A stretch of 64,000 nt of DNA from Orbicella faveolata (GCF_002042975.1 NW_018149218.1:107825-171824), one strand, 5' to 3'. Positions 50,652 to 62,380 are shown, counted from the stretch's first letter. Notes: generated by a model from the sequence alone, not told the origin. Translations and numbers: made by a program.

Positions 50652-50860
50652 TACGTACCGATAAACAGTTATTTTTCACTAGTGGTATGAAAATAAAGAC
50701 CTGCTTATACTTAGTTTTGAACAACTACCTTTGTCAGACATCCATCGATCCTAACTTTTATTGACATGGAGTTTAGCAGATGTTGTTGTGAGATTTGACA
50801 GTCTATTCAGTTTTGGTAAAGAAGCTACAAGAAGAATTTTCTAATGACTCACATTCCATC

Positions 50861-50946
50861 AAAGATATTTGTGAAATCTTTACATTGGGGTAATCAAAGT
50901 AGTTTAGATAAGAGAATGTGGATACCTCATGCACGACAGCGTGCAT
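50861..50946 (+). repeat. Direct repeat copy B
   Basis: The second copy of the block at 50577-50651, slightly longer, with gtggatacctcatgcacgac. It lies inside a 76-codon ORF (50844-51074) that I do not recognise. Confidence 0.7.
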
Positions 50947-53225
50947 GGCTTAGTGATCGAGAATGCGTGGTCAATCTGGAAACTTCTCTGGCTCTAATAT
51001 CAGAAGACCGGTTGAAATTAACTGAGCAGCAAGTATCCCCATTCTCATTTCAAGGTTACCCTAGCAACAACTAAACATAAAACATAGGGAGGGCACATAG
51101 ACTAATATATAGTTGGTGACTCGGGCTACGAACTGGATCAATGCGTAATGAATTCGAGTTTTCATAGATGATATTTACCTAGCTAGCTAGTGGACAAGTA
51201 AACGCAGCCAAAAAAATGACTAGAAAGCCGAGAGAATAGTCGAGGCAGAGAAGGCTTGTTCTAATATTACGTTTGGCATTTAATACTGCATTAGGCTACT
51301 TCTGTAATAGTTAGCTCTGTCAATATCAGAACGCGTCTGAGACATACTAAACAAGCATTAGTAAAGCTGGGTAACACTGAAAAGCTGTTGATTTCTAAAG
51401 GCAGGAATTCATTTGGGCTATGTTTGCCGACAGGTGCAACACTTAGCTATCATTCCCACTTGCAGTTGATGAAGGTAAATTAACCGCCGCAACCAATTTG
51501 CGAGGCTGACGTTTCGATCGAGTGTTAGCCCTTCGTCAGAGCGAAGCATTGTGTTACTAATAAGTCTCAAGCAGGATTGATGAAAATTTAAGTCACTGCA
51601 ACGTCGCGTGTAAACACCGTTCATGACAACAATATCTTTCCCTTAATGATATGACCAAATACCATAATTAGCCTTGGAATAAGTAGTTAAATTAGTGTGA
51701 CTTGTTGAACTGGGCACTTGGAAAAGAATTCCTATCAGAACGTTACTTAACGACGTTCGCGCGAAAATGTTCCAGTCGATAGATTTTTTTTAAATTTTTA
51801 CTTCAGTCACGAGTTACTTGTGTCCGAAATGCAGAAAAAAAAAAGGAGGGGTCACAGACTTCGTTTCAGAGATAAAGCCTGTGGAAAACTACTCTGAATT
51901 TAAAAAATTGGCGCACGTAGTTCAGCATGGTCTACAGGGGTTTATAGTTAAACATATCGAAGGTGAGTCAACGGAGGCAAACGATCTTAGTCATATTTTG
52001 GAGCAGTGAGTCTGTTGCGTAAATAATTCCACGTGTTGCCAACGTTTTCACAAAACTTAACCCTTCAAGAGACATTTGAAACCACCGCACAGATAAACGA
52101 AGAGCTAAAAAGAACAGAATTCGATGGTGCATTTTGCAAAAAAATTCACACTTCTAATCGATAGATTTTCATTTTTTCTTTGAACGTAGAAAATCGGTAG
52201 AGAAAATGATCCATCATAAGAAAAATAGGGGTCACCGAACGTCCAAGATCGTTGAATCCGGGCAAAGCCATAGCAATGGTCATCTGCCCTATCATTGTTC
52301 CTTTTATTACTTCGCGTGCACGTGACGTGTGAATTTGCGTGCGCAGTAAGGATGCGCAGAACAATTAGCGCGAACGTCCTTAGCAACAAAGGATAGCGAT
52401 CTTTTTCTCAAATAAACCAGTAACTGAAGAATACGAATTACTGAACGATTTTCCGGTTCTGTGGAGATCGATAGCCTGTCGATAGAGATTATCGAAAGAG
52501 AATGGAAACTTAACGAGGAAGAGTTAACTAAAGTGAAAGCAGAGAAAACAGCACAATAACAACCACTCAATCAAATCAGTTTTAATGAAAAGCTTGCATC
52601 AAATCATATGCTTGATATTAAATATAATTTTTGCACACCAGTTACTTCAATAATTTCCTTTTTACAGTGAATATGCATGACCTTTCACATAATGAAATGA
52701 AATAATGCGACATACTTTACAAAACGTCACTGTTTCTATAACCTGTTAAGGCAACACTCGTGAAAAGTGAAACGAATTCACAACTATAATAAATTGAACA
52801 AATATGCTGACAAGAATGCGGAGTGATGGATCAGTGTTACACCACGAGACGGCATCGGCGCTTATTCAGCACAGCGGGCAATAACACAGCCCCAAAATGC
52901 CTTGCACACTTAGTTCAACATTTCATTGTAACAATACATACTTATATACCATATTGGAACTTTATATTGGTAAATTATTATTGGCCAATTTTATCGTGTC
53001 CCTTGTGTAAAGTTTCGTCACAGTCCTGCTCAGTTTCCAATGACGGCTTGTTCCCTTTCCATTACAATTTAATATCATTACCGCGAAGATCATGGAAAGT
53101 TTCCAATATATCAATTAAGGGAGCTCTCTCTGATGACATACTGCCGTACAGTAAAAAAACCCGCGTTAATGAACCTAATTTTGAAGAACCTGTTAGTCTA
53201 AGATTTCCATTTAGGTCCCCTTCAC
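50947..53225. other. Intergenic, no supported gene
   Basis: Besides the repeat at 51478-51545, a 63-codon ORF (51818-52009) begins MCPKCRKKKGG and continues with a hydrophilic sequence. It has a single CxxC and no second ligand pair, so no zinc domain can be claimed. A 158-codon ORF (52823-53299) is discussed among the rejected items. Confidence 0.45.
51478..51545. repeat. Dispersed repeat fragment with GACGTTTCGATCGAG
   Basis: Contains gaggctgacgtttcgatcga and gttagcccttcgtcagagcg, a motif pair I recall as very common in coral intergenic DNA. Related in form to the GACGTTTCGGCG motifs near 1205 and 55763. Ends not defined. Confidence 0.45.
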
Positions 53226-53267
53226 GTAAGAACCTGTTTGAGCCTGAAATTTTAAACAGGTTCTTAC
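53226..53267. repeat. Inverted repeat, 14-bp arms and 14-nt loop
   Basis: GTAAGAACCTGTTT (53226-53239) and its exact inverse (53254-53267). The word CAGGTTCTTA occurs again at 53470-53479, and related GAACCTGTT and GAACCTAAT words lie at about 53175-53200. This suggests the end of a dispersed repeat rather than a terminator. Confidence 0.6.
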
Positions 53268-53479
53268 CTTATAACTCACTGAAAAGTTATAATTTGTAAA
53301 TCAAATAACTTAAATTAGGTTTTGTATTTCTTAAATTTGTTTACATTGCAGTAATTTAGACATGATTATTGGCACAATTTATCAAAACAATTGTCGGTAC
53401 CACTCTTCTACCAGCAAAAAAAATACTTTTTTCGTGAGAAAATAAGACCGTGTTTAAGAAACTAAATAGCAGGTTCTTA

Positions 53480-55012
53480 TATGCGGGTGTTTTCTGTAGT
53501 TAATAACATCCATGTGAAGACAGTCTAAAACTTGCAATGTCAAGATTTTCAATTAAACAACTGGATCAAATTGCTGTCAAGACTAAAGATGCCTTGAACA
53601 CAAAGTTATGCAGCAAGCCACATCTGTGGGTATATGCAGCATACCTGCTGGGTATAGGCTTGTTTTAATTTACTTTTTTGTTATGATATTCTACGTATTA
53701 AGCAAAATAAAATGGTCGTCGTCGTGGTTGTTTAGACCTCCGTTTCCTATTGCTTTCTAACACCATTCATAAATTTCCTAAAGGTACCTTTCTCGTTTCT
53801 CAATGAAGTAGCTTCAGTGGAAAAGACAAGGCATTTTTGAGAGGGGAACGAATTTGGAGTAATCAAATGGAACCTGAAAAGTTCCTCGTGCGACGAAAGA
53901 AATCTAGGCTAGAAAGCAAACGCCAACCAAGTGGACAACTAATGTATTGCTGATTCCCTTACCGTGCACATCAATGTTCGAGGAATTCAATTGTTCATCG
54001 TAAAAGAGAAAACGTTAGGTCCACAACAGACTACGCGTATAGAAGTCTGCAGGCTGACTAAAATAAGGAGCATTTATTCTTTAGTTTTGTCCAAAAATAT
54101 TTTCAAATATTAAAATCGTTTCTACCTAGTATTTTACATACATGTATTCCAAATTTTATACAATTTGTACAAAGGTAAATCGAGTAAGGAACGCTTTAGA
54201 TAAAATATGTCGCGGGTTCGTACCGTACCTAACAGAAATGACAACGACGAGGAGAGGAATGAAATGGCCAGTGTGCGCGGTGAATTAAGTCAGTCCAAAT
54301 TTCTATTTCTCCCAAGCAGGTGTAGACATTGTGTTTAAAGTGATGAGAGGAATTTAGCTGCCGATACTGAGACCAAGTGAACCAGTATAAATGGAGACTG
54401 AGCCAGCAACATCATATCAACTCCATTGACAGCGCTCATCCCGATATAACGAAAAACTGTAGAGGAACAAAAACTGGAAAATACCACGACTTTACGACGA
54501 ATTAAGCCGAGTCACTGCTTATAACGCAAACAGTTACGTTTCGTTCCCAAGAGTAGAATTAAGATTTACTCCGAGGAAAAAAAGAGACGATTGAGATCAC
54601 TAGGCCCATGTTTCTCTTCACCTCCTCACTGAGGTGGTTCTAAAAATTCGAATGAACAACATAGTGTAACCTAATTTTCTGAAAATGGAAAAGCTCGAAT
54701 ACGACGAGCTCGCATCTATTGCCCATAATCTTTTGTTGTTGTTGGCCTATAAATGTTGGTTATATCGGGATTGCACTAAAATTCTGACCACTGGAGAACT
54801 GCCGACAATAAAAGATTCCTAAGAGAAGTGGTGCCCTAGTTAAATTTGCTAAAGAGAATTAGTTATGGAGTCAAAGTGTGTTTAGGCGTGATAGGATAGT
54901 TGGTCACTCAGTACATGAGAGATGAACTATAAGTCGAACTGTTTCGAAACTTGCCAATGTTACTGCGGGAAACTCTTTCTTGACTTCCACGAAATATCCT
55001 CCTTGCCCTTGA
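53480..55012. other. Intergenic, nothing recognised
   Basis: AT-rich with only short chance ORFs. It should contain the region downstream of the PNUTS poly(A) site. Confidence 0.5.
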
Positions 55013-55018
55013 TTTATT
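55013..55018 (-). promoter_or_regulatory. Candidate PNUTS poly(A) signal AATAAA
   Basis: A canonical hexamer on the minus strand, 218 nt after the PNUTS stop codon. This would give a short 3' UTR. No transcript evidence is available. Confidence 0.5.
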
Positions 55019-55235
55019 TATACTATTTTTTCCTTCTTATAATATTTGGTTGCAAAATATAGTTGCTTGAAGACAAAGACAGCGGTAAATTCCAGTAAAT
55101 ATAATCAAGTGATTTGCGCAGATGATAATTTGACGATTGGAAAACGTGACTTCGGCGATACTAAATACGATAACAGCGAAAACACGCATTCCTGGAATTT
55201 ACTGCCACTGTCTTCAAACGTTCTAGAATTTATTC

Positions 55236-58200
55236 TCAAACTGGGGGTCCATTTATTCCTGGATGTAAAAAATGACACGTGCTTCCTCTGAGACAGCCTC
55301 GTTTTGAAACAAAGTGCCGACATATGGGAGCTCCTCTGCCCCGGGCCCTTCCACGCGCTCGACCGCGCGGCATTCCTCGACCTCTGCCGCGCATGTTTAT
55401 ATTGTCTCCCAGTTCACCCTCTTCATCTTCGTCCCCATACTCCCCTCCGTCGTCGAATTGATCTGCGAGGAAGTCGTCTCGTTGGGCCTAGGAACAGGAA
55501 AGTAAGTATGAGTGATTTCCTAACACCTACTCATTTGGTTTTTAGTTCATGTCTCTACTTAGGAGCATGTGGATAATTTCAAAGAGTCTTGTTAAGGGAA
55601 GAGCGGTTTTCAATTGAGTATCGTGATATTCACTTTGGTCAATCATGGTTCCCACAGGCATCACTTTTTAAAATTTACTCTTCCCTGATAAAGTATAATT
55701 TGAATTGATCAAGAAGTTAAACGCTAAAAGATTTTTAAAACACATACAAAAAAGCGAACGACGTTTCGGCGCTACGTTACGCCATTATCAAGTTAAAGGG
55801 GCAGTATCACGAGTGGTCTTCTAAGTTTTTGTGCAAACTATGCTAGAATGATAAAGGTGCACTCAATGATCAACAAAATAACCTTTAAACGACAAAAAGG
55901 CATTTAAATTCAATCTCGAAGAGATCAATGATTTTTAGTGATTTTCCTCCAAGTAACATTGTCAAACTTGAAAACGTCGGCCCGACGTTTTCAAGTTTTA
56001 CACCACTTCTTTCCTACTCATCCGTAGCCACAACAGTTATAAACAACTTTCGTGGCCAGTACGGTGCACTTTAGCAAGGTTAGGCAACTACTAGTTAATT
56101 TACAATTTATACCAACAACTTCATTGGATTTTCAAGTAGCGCCAAATCTTGGTGAGACTGCCCCTTTAAAAAGTGAAAACGTATAAGGCGTAATACGAAT
56201 CTATAAAATATGAAACAATAATTAAATTTGCGATTAAATGACATAGTGACGTGAGGTTTTTAAGCCAATCACGTAGCGTTGTAACACAATACCCAATGAA
56301 ATGCGAATTAATTTGAACACTCAAATGAAAACTGCTCTACAGGTCAAAAGCTTCATTTCTTCTGTTACGATGGAAACGCAAGAGAAAAACCGCTTTACAG
56401 TAAAAAAAATCGATGGAAAAACTGAATGCAGACAAAGCTTACCATCTCTGGAAGAAGAGGTCGAGGACCTGTTGGCATACCTCTTCCAACGCCTGGCCCA
56501 CCCTGCATTCGCAGTGGCATATGTCCCCTCATACGTGGACCCATCATTGGGCCCTCGGGACCTGGGAAGAGGGGTCCAATAGGAGGTCCTTGCCTAGGCC
56601 CTCCTGGACCCTGGAAATGCATAGGCATATCATGTCTTAGGTGCGGGCCCTGCACGCCCCTTGGACCCATAGGACCAGGTGGCCTGAACACATTTAGGCT
56701 CCCCATTGGATCACCAGGAGCTAGGACAAGAAGAGATGAACACAAATCATTTAAATAATATATGCGCATTTTCCAGAGTGCAGCAGGCTCGATTTCCGCC
56801 GCTCACTAGACTTCAGTCTACCTTCCTCCCCGAGAAGAATTCGGGGGAGGAATGCGTGCTCCTTTCCCGATCAGCAGCTGGTAATGGAGCCTAGTGTGCG
56901 GGTAGCAAGAGAAATAAAAGGTTGATCACAGGATTAGGATATTTGGCAAAAATCCCCCATTCAACAATAACAAATGATTAACAACATTAAAGCAATAATC
57001 TAGCTAAGAAAAACAATACAGGGTTTGTTGGTCGTTCATGCTTTTGAAGGTTAATTTACTTGAGATGAGACAGACATCGAATGGGTCTGGTCACTTTCCG
57101 TATTACTATCAAGTTGTTAGATAAAATACAACAAGGCTGAAGGAAATCATGAACAGCCTTGTTCATGGCAAATGAGGCTGAATGGAACTATAAAAACCCA
57201 ACCAACGTGTGGCGACCTTTTTTAGTATGAGTTTTAATAGCAAGGTGGGAGTGCTAAGAGTTGCTAGTGGTCTGTGTTGCTTGTCAGGTGACAACAAAAT
57301 GTTTTACCACTGCAGGGGAGCAAAATCCCAACTGACTTGTTAGTGCTCATTATATACAATATCAGACAGCCGATTATCTTACTGATGATGTACATGTACA
57401 GTTCCTCAGATCAAATGAAAGTTGGCATTTGAAACTGACAAATAACTCGACTCAATTGTCAATCCTCAAAAACTTTGGGTATTGAGTTTCAAGTCAAGAA
57501 AACAAAGAAACAAATAACTAATCTACTTATCCATTCTTCGCTGCTACTGTTATGTATCCAAGAAATAAACCACTTCCTCAAAAATAATTGGGTGATAGAT
57601 CTCAAAACGTGAAATTCAAACCTTTAAACTTGATTCTCCATTGTTGAAAGCATCCAGGGTAGGATATCAAATTTGAGTCAAGACTGACAACTTAAATTTG
57701 ACTGCTACTGCACAAACTAGCTGTTCCTTAAACTTAAGCACTTACCAGCCCCAAGCAATCCTGGTCCTTGACCCATGCCATGTCCAGGTCCAGGCCCTTG
57801 CATTCTTGGAGGGCCCATTTTATTTTGCTGTAGGGGTTCCAGAATATTTTGGAGGGCGCTGGGTAAGGAGGAACTCCCTGGCTCATTCTGAAGTGGAGGC
57901 TGAGAATTTGGTCCCATTGAGGGTGTACCAGGCTGCTGAGTGGGCTTCTGAAATAAAAAGAGCATTTCATGAATGAAAAGTTGTCTAAATAAAAAACATT
58001 CTTATACATGATCATATAAAGCAGAAGAGCACAAGTGGTCCAGTCAACTGCAAGCTAAAGTTAAACTACTTCTAAAATAATGACAAAAGTTACACCTGCT
58101 TTCAATGTTACTTGCATGGGCGACATCTTTCGACCATCTTTTGAAATGTTATGTAAATGGCTGAAAGACCGTTTAACTGTGAAACTGGCAGAAGAAATGA

Positions 58201-61200
58201 CAAACAAATGATAATTTCTGCCCTCAACTGGCTGGAGAAGAATGTAGAATTTACATGTTTCCCTATTTACAAGACAATTCAAGCGATTTTAGTGTAGTTT
58301 ATCAGTTCTTAATAGTGACTTCTGGTAGAAATGGGCTGCTGACGCTTCTAATATTCGCAAGGTGTAAACATTCAAAACAGTTGATTTATTTCACTGGGAA
58401 TAACTTCTTGATACCGGTACTCCTAACCTTAGCTTGATGTTAAATAAATCCATCTTTCATCACTACAACTCAAGTTCGACCGTAAAGAAGTCTGTTGTGC
58501 TTACATTTTTGACATAGGCCCGGTTACATAGCATGCCGAGAAATGGCATGTCAACACATGTGGCCTATGCACTTAACACTGAAAGTGGGTGTAATGAATT
58601 TCAATGCCAATAAGTTTTAAATACTGAATTTAATGAATAATACCTGGTTTACTACTACCAAACCAAACCAAAATTTTCACAAACTATGAACACCTCCAAT
58701 AGCCCTCTCTTCGATGCTTGGAGAGTTTTGCAGTAATGCCGTGGCCATATCATTCATTGATTGATCAATCGATCATACACACAATTTGCTGAAGATTCTT
58801 CAAAAACTGTTTTTTTTGTTAATATTTAGCAATCAAACTTGCATTTTCTCTTAAATCAAGCAACAACAACAGTTTATTTCTACTACTGTAAACAACTAAA
58901 AGAATTTACAAGATTGTAATTATAAATATATAAATAAACAGTTCAGTACATACAGTTGTGGGACACCCAATATAACTAAAAAGCTAAACTAGTTGGGTGA
59001 CCGTAATTATAATAATTAAAAATGTAAGAGTCAGGAAAGAGGTACAACAAATACATTGGTACACATAAGTATTACAAACTTGGTACAAGAGTAAATATAC
59101 AAAACAAAACAAAATAAATAGATATAAACCATCAAAATATCAGTAAAGATTAATAGAGACTAATGAAATGCAAAGTTAGTTCTTTTTTTTTTCTTTTTTG
59201 ATTAGAAGTACAACACTTGAATCTTTCATCAAGTTCATTCCATAATTTAGGTCCATTAAATCGAATATTAAATAACAACAATATTAAATAACAACAGCAA
59301 ACAACAAAAGATGATAGGACTTCAACTTCTTCTCCCAAAGTCAGCCTGGAACCTCAGCATTTTTTGCCTCTAAGGATGAGACTATCTTTTATCATTTAAT
59401 AGTCTTATTTATTTTCTTTACAACTAAGGAGAAAAAAGATGAGATTATTGAATGCTGAGAAAGAAGCAAGAAAGACGGCCCTTTTATTAAGTAACAATAC
59501 TAACAATATTGCTCTGATCTCTTACCAAGAGTTTATCCAGCAGAGTCTGAACAGTATAAGCTGGCCTGTCAGCAGTCCCCTGGGGAGCCGACCCAGCTGT
59601 AATAAAGGTAGAAAAAAAGATTACGTGGTTTAATAAATCTTATACATATTCTGTTTGGTCTGCAAGTAGACTGCTAAAAACACACCTGTATTAGATGTTG
59701 CTGAAGACAAGAGGGTCATCAAGGCTGGTGGCAGCTGTACACCACTGCTGCTAACTGCTGGTACAACTGCAGTCTTCGCTGGAACATGAGTGGTTCCTTT
59801 CTGCAGAATAACATTAAGCCATAATTAGGCAAAATTACAATTACAAAAGATGGTAACTTTCTGAAGATTACTTGAGGTTCCTCTTGCAAGAGGCTTGCCT
59901 ATTATCCTGGCTTGTGAATATTAATAAAACTTTGACAATTGCTTTGTCAGGTAATATTTAAGTATAAATAAAAAAGATTATTATTTGCGATGTCACAAAA
60001 GCCTACACTTAACTAATGTTAACAAATATTAATCAAGCAAGTACACAATTGAGTGCTCAGTCAGCAATAATCAATCAATCAGTCAGTCAGGCCAATCAAT
60101 CAATCAATCAATCAGTCAATCAATCAATCAATCAATCATCAATCAATCAATCATTTAATCAATCAGTCTGTCAGTCAGTCAGTGTCAGTCAAGCAAGCAA
60201 GTGAGTAATTATTCAAACAGTCTATCTGTTCTAAAGTAAGTCCATCAGTTAGTCAATGTTTTCTATCTGCGTCAAGTGGGCAGCAGTATTTTGTACCTCA
60301 TCATGTGGGATAACTCTGGGTTCTTCAGGACTTCCTTTCTGGTTCTCTGGGTCAGGTTCAGCTGGGCTGTCTGGAAGACTAAAACAGTAATTATACAAAA
60401 CAACTGAAACAATAAGCAATGAAAATATCAACAAACAAAATACTACAATCGACTTCAATCAAATCTAAGACAAACAGATGACAAGTGGACTAAATAACTT
60501 TTGAAATGTGCAGTTCCAGAAAATATCCATACTACTCCCATGGAAGGGATTGAAATTTCCTGAGGGGTAAATGTATGAAGCTTAATTGGAATTTCCAAAG
60601 GGGCAGGGAGGGGGGGGGGTCTTAGAAAACTCGCTTCCACAGGGGAGGTATGGATATTTTCTGGAACTACACTATCTTAAAAATACCTGAAAAAAATGTA
60701 ATAAGAATTTCTATTTAAACATGCATAATTAAATACACAACTTCTATTTACTCCTCATTATGGGGGTTTGCAGTGCTCAATGTACCATACATCCAGAAGA
60801 GAAGTCATATGTAACATTTTTTGCACCTTCAATACAAAACCATGGGATGCTACATTTGTGAAATGAAAAATGGTTACAACTTATAATAAGCAGAAAACCA
60901 CCTAACCAGAACTTACCTTGACTTGGTTAGAAAGATGTCTGCAAGTATGCTCGCTTCTCTAGTTTTCTGTCAGAAGCAAATTATCAATCAATAACCACAT
61001 ACATGCATGTGATTAATGCAGGAATAGCCTCTAAGTCATTTTATTTTGCTGACCCTTTCCCTTTTCTCTTGCTTCTTTTTTCTTTTCCTTTTTGTTGGCT
61101 CTATTATTCTCACCACTTCCTACTCTTTAGATCCTTTCTACCAGCTGGAAAATGTTCAGTCTTAGTAATCACAGGTAAACCATGAAAATGAGACTTTAGT

Positions 61201-62380
61201 TAATACGTCAAATGTGACATAGACACCGATTCCCATTAATGCATTTTGTAGTGACAAACCTGAATTTGTCTCTGTGTGCTTTTTGCTCCTCTCTCTGCTT
61301 GATGTTCTACTGTTAAGGCTTTAGGTCTGTACCACTGAAAACAAAGTCACAATATTTGAGGCTTTCTCAACACGCAGGTGTTTTGAATGTATTTTTTAAA
61401 CATAGACTGAACATACTGTGTTGGCTAATTTAATGGTGCATATTTTTCTGGTTGTCTGTCAAGACAGGTGGACATGAGAAGCCATTTCCTCCCTAATGTC
61501 AATTACTTGTAGTACATTTATGAAGTTCTGACTCTTATGTCAAGTCTTAGATTCCAATGATCTACAAATAACAGCCAGACTTAAATGATAACCAACCAAA
61601 ATTTTCACCATCAATGATCATTAGCAGATTAATAAAGGGTTGGTATTATACAGCATACTTGTACATTTTTGTTTATTTCATGAAGTGACGGTAAAGCTTT
61701 GTGTTTCTTAATAAAACAATATTAAGCGAGTTTTACCAATGACCGGGCACCTAATTTTTTAGCGCTCTGGCCCATGGATTGAGTCGTCCAGATTTCAGCC
61801 CTGGCTGGGGCCAATGCATCTTGTTGTTGGGCGAGACACTTTACTCAATTCTACAAGTAGTACCTTCTCTGCCAATATGCATGAGTGGGTACTGGCAAAC
61901 TTAATGCTGGGGGGCACCCCTGCAATGGACTAGCATCCCAACCAGGGGAGGTGGAGTAGAACTATTCAGACTACTCACTTCACACTGTATATGAACATAG
62001 AAACTGGGGTAAGCTTCAGTAGTATGGGCCACTTGGCCCAACACAAACTTAACCTACCTACCTTACATTAAAGACATCTCCATGATTTCTGAAATCATAT
62101 TATTAATAATACTTGGTACAAAAGGTTAACCAACAAAAAAACATACCTTTATTCTCTCTGCCATAATGTCTTCACTCAACCGTTTGGCTTGCTCCACAAG
62201 CTGAAACAAAGAAAGTCATGTTCCTGCTAAAATATAATAAAGTAACTACGATGGGCAGAAAAAAAATTCACAAAAGTATTTTTTGCAAACAAGGTTGAAG
62301 GGGGTACCCACATACCTGTCTTTCTCGAACCATCTCATTATGTGCTGCATCCAGAAAGTTCACAGGATGCCTCACCAGCG
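55236..62380 (-). CDS. Ppp1r10: PNUTS (PP1 nuclear targeting subunit, PPP1R10), C-terminal part, ten coding exons
   Basis: Exons in transcription order are 62380-62316, 62200-62147, 61334-61260, 60966-60917, 60378-60297, 59800-59686, 59596-59526, 57947-57746, 56720-56443 and 55487-55236. Each has AG/GT borders and all phases agree, giving 413 residues plus stop; the first exon begins inside a codon, so the gene continues beyond the window. Similarity to vertebrate PNUTS is collinear: an AKRLSEDIM segment (ARRLSHDNM in human), ILADIFLTKS (ILQELFLNK), an EPDPE motif, QLPPALMTLL (KLPPVLANLM), then a long Gly/Pro/Met/Arg region. The last exon holds an acidic patch, an RG-rich run and a CX8CX5CX3H zinc finger (CRHFVSKRGC...HFLH) followed by PGINGPP, which nearly copies the human C-terminus. 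PNUTS scaffolds PP1 with WDR82 and TOX4 and promotes Pol II and Spt5 dephosphorylation around termination. The TFIIS-like N-domain and PP1-binding motif are not in this window. Confidence 0.9.
55797..56165. mobile_element. piggyBac-type MITE with TTAA target duplication
   Basis: Ends are AGGGGCAGT...ACTGCCCCT, each flanked by TTAA (55793-55796 and 56166-56169), the duplication made by piggyBac-family transposases. It is 369 bp with no ORF, so non-autonomous. It contains a perfect 17-bp-arm palindrome at 55964-55998. It lies in the last PNUTS intron, inside an older repeat that carries the GACGTTTCGGCG motif. Confidence 0.7.
55964..55998. repeat. Perfect palindrome, 17-bp arms, 1-nt centre
   Basis: AAACTTGAAAACGTCGG, a single C, then the exact reverse complement. 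It could form a tight hairpin in single-stranded DNA or RNA. It lies near the middle of the piggyBac-type MITE. Confidence 0.9.
58861..59338 (-). mobile_element. LINE 3' fragment (end of reverse transcriptase ORF and 3' UTR)
   Basis: On the minus strand the sequence encodes IRFNGPKLWNELDERFKC and ends LHFISLY and stop at 59150. The GPKLWNELD motif is typical of the extreme C-terminus of non-LTR reverse transcriptases in invertebrate LINEs. An AT-rich 3' UTR follows and ends in AATAAAC plus (TGT)n at about 58861-58872, the usual microsatellite tail. It is strongly 5'-truncated and sits in the PNUTS intron between exons 59526 and 57947, in the same orientation as the gene. Confidence 0.7.
60057..60203. 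repeat. (CAAT)n/(CAGT)n microsatellite in a PNUTS intron
   Basis: Tracts of CAAT interleaved with CAGT units. The 62-codon ORF across it (repeating NQS) is an artefact of the repeat. Confidence 0.9.
60511..60670. mobile_element. Short MITE with about 35-bp inverted repeats in a PNUTS intron
   Basis: Left arm 60511-60546 contains AGTTCCAGAAAATATCCATA; the right arm 60634-60670 is its inverse with a few differences. It is 160 bp, includes a G run at 60606-60619, and has no coding capacity. It lies between PNUTS exons 60917 and 60378. Confidence 0.65.
61755..62060 (+). mobile_element. SINE copy in a PNUTS intron
   Basis: The head is agcgctctggcccatggatt with box B-like gatttcagccctggctgggg, then the central tgttgttgggcgagacactt segment, a gggtactgg motif, and a tail containing ctgcaatggactagcatccc and gggccacttggcccaac. 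It is the most complete of the three related copies. It is inserted antisense to PNUTS, between the exons at 61334 and 62147. Confidence 0.7.

Larger units (their letters stand above)
55737..56215. repeat. Host repeat carrying the GACGTTTCGGCG motif, split by the MITE
   Basis: Left part 55737-55796 holds GACGTTTCGGCGCTACG and GCCATTATCAAG. Right part 56166-56215 continues with aaaagtgaaaacgtataagg. Removing the MITE and one TTAA restores a continuous repeat-like sequence. Similar motifs are at 1201-1235 and near 51510. Limits are approximate. Confidence 0.45.

Noticed and set aside
51818-52009. Zinc-finger protein starting MCPKCRKKK
   Set aside because: One CxxC only, with no second ligand pair or homology.
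52823-53299. 158-codon plus-strand ORF
   Set aside because: Its 3' part is built from the AAGAACCTGTTT repeat words and no domain is recognised in the rest.
55279-55576. Plus-strand Pro/Arg-rich ORFs
   Set aside because: Antisense shadows of the last PNUTS exon with the CCCH finger.
56301-56894. Plus-strand ORFs over the PNUTS Gly/Pro-rich exon
   Set aside because: They are antisense shadows of the minus-strand exon 56443-56720, which fits the PNUTS phase and splice sites.
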